This document shows, in pieces, positions 52,793 through 59,082 of a stretch of DNA of 59,082 nt. How positions within the stretch are numbered: the stretch's first letter is position 1; each line of letters starts with the position of its first letter. The notes below the pieces were generated by a model, which made no database searches, was not told the origin of the DNA, and was given only the letters and a program-made list of their open reading frames with translations. The position numbers and the translations under genes were made by a program. The DNA comes from UBA9926 sp023261215 (GTDB lineage Bacteria > Pseudomonadota > Gammaproteobacteria > Pseudomonadales > Azotimanducaceae), in assembly GCA_038136035.1 (NCBI GenBank), contig JAYPYV010000016.1, positions 1-59,082 on the forward strand, read 5' to 3'.

Positions 52793-53130
52793 AACGACTC
52801 GACGGATAGATCAGGATTCATCGCGCGCGGCAGACCTCGAAAAGGGCGCAACCTGCCTTGTTTCTTGCTTTTCGCTCGCGGGCCGATATCATACCACCCT
52901 CGCGAAATCAGCGTGGCTGAAAAATCAAGCGAAACGCCTGCAGGCTATACGCCCCGCGCAGCTCAGACCAAGATTCCAAGCGACAATTTGCAGGTAAGAC
53001 GCTCGATCTGGATCGTGATTAAGGCTTGTCCTTCGAATGCAATAAAGAGAATGCGGAAGCAGATCGGTTTTCGATAATGCGCCACCATCAGGAAGCCAAC
53101 CAAAGCCACTCCGGATCCAAGGATACCAAC
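52793..53130. other. spacer upstream of the DAHP synthase gene
   Basis: 338 bases with no convincing gene. It should hold the promoters of the divergent exported-protein and DAHP-synthase genes. I looked for a TyrR-type box and for a leader peptide rich in aromatic codons with an attenuator and saw neither clearly. Confidence 0.45.
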
Positions 53131-54222
53131 ATGACAGAGACGCCCATCGATGATCTCAACGTACTTGAGGAACGACCGCTCGTGACCCCCGCAACCCTCA
53201 AGGCGCAGTTTCCTCTCAGTGGGGACGCTGAGAAGACGATTATCGAGGCGCGGAAGACGATTCGTTCGATTCTTTCAGGCGCCGACCCACGACTGCTCGT
53301 GGTGGTCGGACCTTGTTCAATTCACGATCCCAAAGCTGCCCTCGACTACGCAACGCGCTTAAAAACGCTGTCTGAGTCGGTGAAAGAACATCTCTTCCTG
53401 GTCATGCGGGTTTACTTCGAGAAGCCACGAACAACTGTGGGTTGGAAGGGCTTTATTAACGATCCCCACCTCGATGACTCTTTTCACATCGAAGAAGGCT
53501 TGCGGCTCGGTCGCGAGCTTTTGGTTTCCTTGGCAGACATGGGCATTCCGACAGCCACCGAGGCGCTAGACCCTGTCTCACCTCAATATCTTCAAGACTT
53601 GATCAGCTGGAGCGCCATTGGCGCAAGGACGGCTGAATCGCAGACACACCGCGAAATGGCAAGCGGCCTCTCGTCCGCCGTGGGATTCAAAAATGGCACC
53701 GATGGTAGTCTGGACGTTGCCATCAACGCGCTCAAATCAGTCTCAACGCCTCATCGATTTTTAGGCATCAACCATGACGGCCTGGTTTCAATCATCGAAA
53801 CACGCGGTAATCGACACGCGCACGTCGTCCTTCGAGGCGGCGCGCAAGGACCGAACTATGACGCTGACGCAGTCCAAGACTGCGAGCAGCAGCTTGTCAA
53901 GGCGGGCATCAGACCCAACATCATGATCGATTGCTCACACGCGAACTCGAGCAAAGACCCAGCAAATCAAACACGAGTCATTGATGACGTCGCCGCGCAA
54001 ATTAATAACGGCAATCGTTCCATTATTGGTCTCATGATTGAGTCTCATTTGGCGTGGGGCAATCAATCGATCCCCCAAGATTTATCCGAACTCAAATACG
54101 GTGTTTCGGTCACGGACGCCTGTATTGATTGGACCACCACAGAGCGGGCGCTGTCTCAATTGGCGAACGACATTGGTGTCGCCCTTTCAGAGCGGCTCTT
54201 ACCCCTGGAGCAATCGGCATAG
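53131..54222 (+). CDS. 3-deoxy-7-phosphoheptulonate (DAHP) synthase, type I alpha
   Basis: The first enzyme of the shikimate pathway, condensing phosphoenolpyruvate with erythrose 4-phosphate. The 363-residue protein (ATG 53131 behind CCAAGG) has LLVVVGPCSIHDPKAALDYA (metal-binding Cys), LVMRVYFEKPRTTVGWKGFI, ATEALDPVSPQYLQDLISWS, IGARTAESQTHREMASGLS, and MIDCSHANSSK. It is an AroF/G/H homologue; which aromatic amino acid inhibits it cannot be told by eye. An in-frame start 105 bases upstream has no family similarity. Confidence 0.94.
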   Translation: MTETPIDDLNVLEERPLVTPATLKAQFPLSGDAEKTIIEARKTIRSILSGADPRLLVVVGPCSIHDPKAALDYATRLKTLSESVKEHLFLVMRVYFEKPRTTVGWKGFINDPHLDDSFHIEEGLRLGRELLVSLADMGIPTATEALDPVSPQYLQDLISWSAIGARTAESQTHREMASGLSSAVGFKNGTDGSLDVAINALKSVSTPHRFLGINHDGLVSIIETRGNRHAHVVLRGGAQGPNYDADAVQDCEQQLVKAGIRPNIMIDCSHANSSKDPANQTRVIDDVAAQINNGNRSIIGLMIESHLAWGNQSIPQDLSELKYGVSVTDACIDWTTTERALSQLANDIGVALSERLLPLEQSA

Positions 54223-54321
54223 CTCGGCAATGCGGGGCTTCGCGTTTTGTGCCCCTGAGGAACCCTCATTCTGGGAAGCCGAGCAGGCCGCTAGCCACGC
54301 GCTTCTGAGGCAGATCGGACT

Positions 54322-54900
54322 TTAGAAGTAGGCGTTTTCTTTTTGCGTGTGATCGGTCACGTCGCGCACGGCAGTCAATTGGGGCAGCTGCTCAAGTAAT
54401 GTCTTCTCAACACCGTCTTTGAGGGTCAAATCCACCATGCCACAACCTTGGCACCCTCCGCCAAATTGCAGCACCGCAATCGACTCATCGACCACCTCGA
54501 CAAGACTCACCATCCCCCCATGGCTCGCAAGCGAGGGATTCACTTCTGTGTGCAACACGTAATTGATGCGCTCCTCAATGGGACTGTCTTCGGTGACGCT
54601 CGGCACCTTCGCGTTTGGAGCCTTAATTGTCAGTTGACCACCCATACGGTCCTCAGAAAAATCCACCACCGCGTCCAAGAGGAAACGCTCGCTGCTCTGG
54701 TCAATCCACGCAACGAATCCTGGGTACTCGATCCTGATATCTGTTGGCTGCGCCTCGCTGGGTCGACAGTACGCCAGACAGGTTTCAGCCATGGGCGTGC
54801 CAGGTTCCGTGATGAATATCCTGACACCGACATCACTGGCTTCTTGCTTTTCCAACAACTGTTCGAGATAGCGCTGGGCGCCTTCCTTGATTTCAACCAT
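54322..54900 (-). CDS. nfuA: Fe-S cluster carrier protein NfuA
   Basis: NfuA accepts and delivers 4Fe-4S clusters to client enzymes. The 192 residues match E. coli NfuA (191). An N-terminal degenerate A-type carrier domain (about 1-95) is followed by the Nfu domain with the cluster ligands Cys150 and Cys153 in FGGGCQGCGMVDLTLKDG. The gene is convergent with the DAHP synthase gene and divergent from metH. Confidence 0.96.
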   Translation of the reverse strand: MVEIKEGAQRYLEQLLEKQEASDVGVRIFITEPGTPMAETCLAYCRPSEAQPTDIRIEYPGFVAWIDQSSERFLLDAVVDFSEDRMGGQLTIKAPNAKVPSVTEDSPIEERINYVLHTEVNPSLASHGGMVSLVEVVDESIAVLQFGGGCQGCGMVDLTLKDGVEKTLLEQLPQLTAVRDVTDHTQKENAYF

Positions 54901-55092
54901 TAGGGTCTCACTGAAGATTTGGTTCGAGGTTTAGAGTTGATTATACGAGGAAGCGCATCACTGGACGAGCTTTCGCATGAAAAGACTTCAAACGACATCA
55001 TGAGAGCCTTTCAAGCGCGAGGTCAAACATCTTCAAACGGGTGTCGATCTGCATTTGCTAGACTGCGCAGCGTCTCCAAGGCCCAAACCAAG

Positions 55093-58000
55093 ATGAATAC
55101 CAAAGATACACAGTCACCCCTTGCCCGTCGTCTCAGAGAAGAGATCATGGTCATGGACGGTGCGATGGGTACTGCTATCCAGGGGTATCACTTATCCGAA
55201 TCCGATTTCAGAGGATCGCGCTTTGGCGACCATCCTATGGATCTAAAGGGCAATAACGAACTTTTAACCCTAACTCAGCCGGATTTAATCAAAGACATTC
55301 ACCTCAGCTATCTCAATGCCGGCGCAGATATCATCGAGACCAACACCTTCACGGCGAATGGAATCTCGCAGGCAGATTACCGAACCGAAGCCCTGGTTCA
55401 TGAACTCAATCTAGAAGCTGCCCGACTCGCGAAATCCGCCGCACTCGACACGATGAAGGCCGACGCCTCCAGACAATGCTTTGTTGCGGGGGCCCTCGGC
55501 CCAACCACACGGTCAGCAAGTATCTCGCCGGATGTGAATGACCCGGGATTTCGAAACGTCACCTTTGACCAATTGGTCCAAGACTACACGCTAGCCATCG
55601 ATGGTCTTGTAAAAGGGGGCAGTGACCTCCTGCTCATCGAAACCATCTTCGATGTGCTTAATGCCAAAGCCGCAATCTACGCTGCGCTTAGCTACTTTGA
55701 GCAAACAACCCATCGGTTGCCTATCATGATATCGGGCACGATCACTGATGCCAGTGGCAGGCTGCTCTCCGGGCAAACCGTGGGCGCGTTTTGGAACTCG
55801 ATTCGTCACGCTGAGCCGCTTTCGGTCGGGTTCAACTGCGCACTCGGTGCCCGCGAACTTCGGGCGTACACCCAAGAGATCAGCGAACTCGCAGATTGTT
55901 TCGTGAGTGCCTACCCAAACCGCGGGCTACCCAACGAATTTGGCGAGTACGATGAGACCATTGAAGAGATGGCCGCCGCGATCGAGGAGTACCTCGACGA
56001 AGGGATGGTCAACCTCATCGGGGGATGTTGTGGGACCACACCTGCACACATCGCGGCCTTCTCGGAACTCGTGAAAGGACGAGCACCTCGCGAGCCACGA
56101 ACTCGGACCAGGCACATGTCGCTGTCTGGACTCGAATCGCTCAACATCGGCCAGGACAGTCTCTTCGTGAACGTGGGTGAGCGAACCAACGTCACGGGTT
56201 CAGCTAAGTTCTCCAAGCTGATTCAGGAAGCCAAGTACCAGGATGCGCTCACAGTTGCTCAGCAGCAGGTTGATAATGGCGCTCAAATCATCGACATCAA
56301 TATGGATGAGGGCATGCTCGATTCCGAGGGTGCGATGATTACATTTTTGAACCTTGTTGCCAGCGAGCCCGAGATTTCGCGGGTTCCCGTCATGATCGAT
56401 TCCTCCAAGTGGAACATCATCGAATCCGGACTGAAATGCATGCAAGGCAAGTGCATCGTGAATTCGATTAGCTTAAAAGCAGGCGAAGAAGAATTCATCG
56501 AGCAAGCAAAGATCTGCAAGAAATTCGGTGCCGCTGTAGTCGTTATGGCTTTCGACGAGACAGGGCAAGCCGACACACTCGCCCGCAAAAATGAGATCTG
56601 TTCAAGAAGCTATTCAATCCTCACAGAGGTGGTGGGGTTTCCACCCGAGGACATCATTTTTGATCCCAACATATTCGCTGTCGCAACTGGGATTGAGGAA
56701 CACGCGACCTACGGGGTTGATTTCATAGAAGCCTGTCGCTTCATCAAGAACAACTTGCCTCATGCGTCAATCTCAGGCGGCCTGTCCAACGTGTCTTTTT
56801 CTTTCCGCGGCAATAACGCGGTTCGTGAGGCCATTCACGCGGTCTTCTTGTATCACGCGATCAAAGCGGGTCTGACCATGGGCATCGTCAATGCTGGCCA
56901 GTTGGCGATCTACGAAGAAATCCCAGCCGACCTTAGAAGTCGCATCGAAGACGTCATCTTCAATCGGCATCCAGAGGCGACTGAGGCCTTAATCGAGATC
57001 GCGCAACAATTTTCTGGACAGGGCGCAAAACAAAAGGAAACGGATCTCGCCTGGCGGGACCAAAGTGTTGATGAAAGACTCGCCCATGCTCTGGTCAAGG
57101 GCATCAGCCAGTATGTGGTTGCCGATACCGAAGAAGCGAGGCAGCAAGCCGCGAAACCTATTGATGTCATCGAAGGCCCCTTGATGGAGGGCATGAATCG
57201 AGTGGGCGACCTCTTCGGCGCAGGAAAGATGTTCCTGCCACAGGTCGTCAAAAGCGCCCGTGTGATGAAGCAAGCCGTTGCCCACCTGGTACCGTTTATC
57301 GAAGCTGAACAAGATGCGGCAAGTGGCAAAAAGGGCAAGATACTCATGGCCACGGTTAAAGGGGACGTGCATGACATCGGCAAAAATATCGTCGGCGTTG
57401 TTCTCCAGTGCAACAACTATGACGTCATCGATCTTGGGGTGATGGTGCCCGCCGAAAAAATCCTGAAAGCCGCAATCGAGCATGACGTTGATATCATCGG
57501 CTTGAGCGGTCTAATCACACCTTCTTTAGACGAAATGGTTCACGTCGCCCGGGAAATGCAGCGCCTGAACTTTAAGATTCCTTTAATGATTGGCGGCGCG
57601 ACCACCTCGAAAGCACACACCGCCGTCAAGATTGAACCCGCCTACCAGAACGAGGCAACGATTTACGTCACCGACGCATCCAAAGCGGTGGGTGTTGCAA
57701 CGCAACTCCTGTCTCAGTCTGAGCAACAGACTATCCGAGCGGCAACGCGTGCAGAATACGAGACAATCCGGGTAAGAAACGCGGGTCGATCCGCTGGGAA
57801 GAAGCTGCTCACCCTTGGCGAAGCCAGGGCAAATCGCCCCGCCATCGATTGGACCGGCTTTCAACCCTATCGGCCAACTATCCTAGGGGAAGAGGTTATA
57901 GCATCGATCGACTTTGCCACCCTGGAACCGTACATTGATTGGACGCCCTTTTTCATTGCATGGGAATTGGCAGGGAAATACCCAAACATTTTAGACGATG

Positions 58001-58779
58001 ACATTGTGGGCGAGTCGGCTCGTGAGCTCTTCAAAGACGCAATGGAGATGATCGAAACCATCAAATCCAATCCCGCCCTGCACGCCTCTGCAGTTCTGGG
58101 TTTTTGGCCTGCCAATTCAGACAATGATGACATTTTGATCTACACAGACGAGGAACGAAGCGACATTCGTTGCCGTCTACACCATCTCAGGCAACAGACA
58201 GACAAACCCAATCAAGGGCCTAATTTTTGTTTGAGTGATTGGGTTGCGCCTCAAAGTCAGAGCGTGGACTACATCGGCGGGTTTGTTGTGACGGCAGGGG
58301 CTCCGCTCGAAGCACTGGCGAAAGACTATGAACTGGCCGGCGATGATTACAATTCGATTTTGATCAAAGCCATTGCCGACCGCTTCGCTGAGGCAGCAGC
58401 AGAATACCTCCACCAGCTAGTCAGACATAAATTCTGGGGTTACGCACCCGACGAACGACTCACCAACGAGGACCTCATCAAAGAACGATATCAGGGCATC
58501 CGCCCTGCGCCCGGGTATCCCGCGTGCCCTGACCACACCGAAAAGGCCACGCTGTTTCGACTTCTCAATGCTGAAGCCTCATTGGGCGTCGAGCTGACGG
58601 AGCATTTCGCGATGAGCCCCGCAGCCTCCGTCAGCGGCTTTTACTTCTCGCACCCTGAGTCGCGTTACTTCGGACTTGGGAAGATTGATAACACGCAGCT
58701 CAGCGATTACGCAGATCGAAAAGATTGGTCTCTCGACACGGCCAAACGGTGGTTATCCCCCAACTTGTTAGACGCCTGA
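55093..58779 (+). CDS. metH: cobalamin-dependent methionine synthase
   Basis: MetH transfers the methyl group of 5-methyltetrahydrofolate to homocysteine using cob(I)alamin. From ATG 55093 the protein is 1228 residues, against 1227 in E. coli; longer in-frame starts add unrelated residues. In order: homocysteine/zinc domain with Cys249 (GFNCALGA), Cys312 and Cys313 (IGGCCGTTPAH); folate domain (VNVGERTNVTGSAKFSKLI); cobalamin cap and Rossmann domain with GDVHDIGKNIVGVV (Asp758, His760 as the cobalt ligand); and the SAM-dependent reactivation domain (RPAPGYPACPDH). No B12 riboswitch box was recognised in the short 5' region. Confidence 0.97.
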   Translation: MNTKDTQSPLARRLREEIMVMDGAMGTAIQGYHLSESDFRGSRFGDHPMDLKGNNELLTLTQPDLIKDIHLSYLNAGADIIETNTFTANGISQADYRTEALVHELNLEAARLAKSAALDTMKADASRQCFVAGALGPTTRSASISPDVNDPGFRNVTFDQLVQDYTLAIDGLVKGGSDLLLIETIFDVLNAKAAIYAALSYFEQTTHRLPIMISGTITDASGRLLSGQTVGAFWNSIRHAEPLSVGFNCALGARELRAYTQEISELADCFVSAYPNRGLPNEFGEYDETIEEMAAAIEEYLDEGMVNLIGGCCGTTPAHIAAFSELVKGRAPREPRTRTRHMSLSGLESLNIGQDSLFVNVGERTNVTGSAKFSKLIQEAKYQDALTVAQQQVDNGAQIIDINMDEGMLDSEGAMITFLNLVASEPEISRVPVMIDSSKWNIIESGLKCMQGKCIVNSISLKAGEEEFIEQAKICKKFGAAVVVMAFDETGQADTLARKNEICSRSYSILTEVVGFPPEDIIFDPNIFAVATGIEEHATYGVDFIEACRFIKNNLPHASISGGLSNVSFSFRGNNAVREAIHAVFLYHAIKAGLTMGIVNAGQLAIYEEIPADLRSRIEDVIFNRHPEATEALIEIAQQFSGQGAKQKETDLAWRDQSVDERLAHALVKGISQYVVADTEEARQQAAKPIDVIEGPLMEGMNRVGDLFGAGKMFLPQVVKSARVMKQAVAHLVPFIEAEQDAASGKKGKILMATVKGDVHDIGKNIVGVVLQCNNYDVIDLGVMVPAEKILKAAIEHDVDIIGLSGLITPSLDEMVHVAREMQRLNFKIPLMIGGATTSKAHTAVKIEPAYQNEATIYVTDASKAVGVATQLLSQSEQQTIRAATRAEYETIRVRNAGRSAGKKLLTLGEARANRPAIDWTGFQPYRPTILGEEVIASIDFATLEPYIDWTPFFIAWELAGKYPNILDDDIVGESARELFKDAMEMIETIKSNPALHASAVLGFWPANSDNDDILIYTDEERSDIRCRLHHLRQQTDKPNQGPNFCLSDWVAPQSQSVDYIGGFVVTAGAPLEALAKDYELAGDDYNSILIKAIADRFAEAAAEYLHQLVRHKFWGYAPDERLTNEDLIKERYQGIRPAPGYPACPDHTEKATLFRLLNAEASLGVELTEHFAMSPAASVSGFYFSHPESRYFGLGKIDNTQLSDYADRKDWSLDTAKRWLSPNLLDA

Positions 58780-58918
58780 TCTTGGCATTACGAGACGGTC
58801 TCGTCCGTTACCCTCGATCCATCGACCCGCTGGCGAGGGCAAGGCCTCCAAAGCACCCCATCAACCTCAAGGGGGCCACGAAACTGTTAACCTTGACCTT
58901 TCCCTAAGAGGATCAGCC

Positions 58919-59082
58919 ATGACCGATGAATCCACCTCCAACCCTGATGCTCGACCGGCGCAGGCTGAGCCAAAGAACCCCAATTTTCTTCAAGTCGTTT
59001 TAAGCGTTATGGCCGCGGCCATAGGGATTCAGAACCAAGCCGTGCGAGAAAGGGACTTTAATGCCAAAAGCCCGCTTCCATT
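58919..59082 (+). CDS. DUF2970 small protein, truncated by the window end
   Basis: ATG 58919 follows AAGAGGA. The visible 54 residues have a hydrophilic N-terminus and then NFLQVVLSVMAAAIGIQNQA followed by RERDFNAKSPLP. This is the signature of DUF2970, small proteins of about 60-80 residues with one membrane helix, found in gamma- and betaproteobacteria, function unknown. The last residues lie beyond the window. Confidence 0.85.
   Translation, partial: MTDESTSNPDARPAQAEPKNPNFLQVVLSVMAAAIGIQNQAVRERDFNAKSPLP

Noticed and set aside
52793..53130. Attenuator leader peptide before the DAHP synthase gene
   Set aside because: No short ORF rich in Phe, Tyr or Trp followed by alternative hairpins could be seen.
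54230..54325. 31-codon ORF after the DAHP synthase gene
   Set aside because: Short, no ribosome-binding site, overlaps the nfuA stop; composition is suggestive but not enough.
54901..55092. Possible cobalamin or SAM riboswitch, or MetJ boxes, before metH
   Set aside because: No B12-box consensus or SAM-box core is recognisable, and the AAAAGACTTCAAACGACATC stretch is only a weak match to tandem MetJ sites.

Overview
The window looks like a scaffolded piece of a gammaproteobacterial chromosome. It has two runs of exactly 100 N (7432-7531 and 34530-34629), as in a draft or metagenome-derived assembly. The gene content (ImuA/ImuB/DnaE2 mutasome with CTGT-N8-ACAG LexA boxes, canonical type II secretion gene order, SlyD, NfuA, GlnS, cobalamin-dependent MetH, DUF1285, DUF2970, EtfBA with ETF-ubiquinone oxidoreductase) suggests an aerobic, probably marine, heterotrophic gammaproteobacterium. 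The genus cannot be named from the sequence. No rRNA, tRNA, CRISPR array, prophage or intact insertion sequence was recognised by eye.

Layout. 0-3 kb: a 10-bp tandem repeat, then an SOS promoter and imuA-imuB. 3.06-3.52 kb: a glutathione peroxidase whose catalytic codon is an in-frame TGA, followed by a bacterial SECIS-like hairpin. This selenoprotein would normally be mis-annotated as a short fragment, and it is the most interesting item here. 3.7-6.6 kb: a SpoU/TrmH methyltransferase and a DUF4397 lipoprotein. 6.6-11.4 kb: a zinc alcohol dehydrogenase cut by a gap, a TauD-type dioxygenase, and a CoA-transferase / Nudix / enoyl-CoA hydratase group. 11.4-16.4 kb: SlyD, a repeat-bearing spacer, an MFS transporter, an MDR oxidoreductase and thymidine kinase. 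16.9-21.8 kb: a second SOS promoter with dnaE2, then a MATE transporter. 21.8-29.7 kb: a type II secretion operon, gspE-F-G-H-I-J-K-L-M, on the minus strand.

30-34.4 kb: a LysR regulator, aspartate carbamoyltransferase, an SNF-family transporter and an ACMSD-like amidohydrolase. 34.7-38.5 kb: etfBA divergent from ETF-QO, the path that passes electrons from acyl-CoA dehydrogenases to quinone. 38.5-44.7 kb: DUF1285/phosphoesterase pair, thiolase with its DUF35 partner, flavin reductase, SRPBCC protein, CDF transporter and alpha/beta hydrolase. 44.8-51.8 kb: glyA, an M19 dipeptidase, a CPXCG protein, a PLP dehydratase, glnS and a TauE-type permease. 51.8-59.1 kb: a secreted propeller-like protein, DAHP synthase, nfuA, metH and a truncated DUF2970 gene.

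Functional themes: the two SOS loci, about 14 kb apart, together supply a complete ImuA-ImuB-DnaE2 mutasome. The CoA-transferase/hydratase group, the thiolase-DUF35 pair and the ETF system fit acyl-CoA degradation. GlyA and MetH share one-carbon metabolism. The selenoprotein predicts selA, selB, selC and selD elsewhere in the genome.
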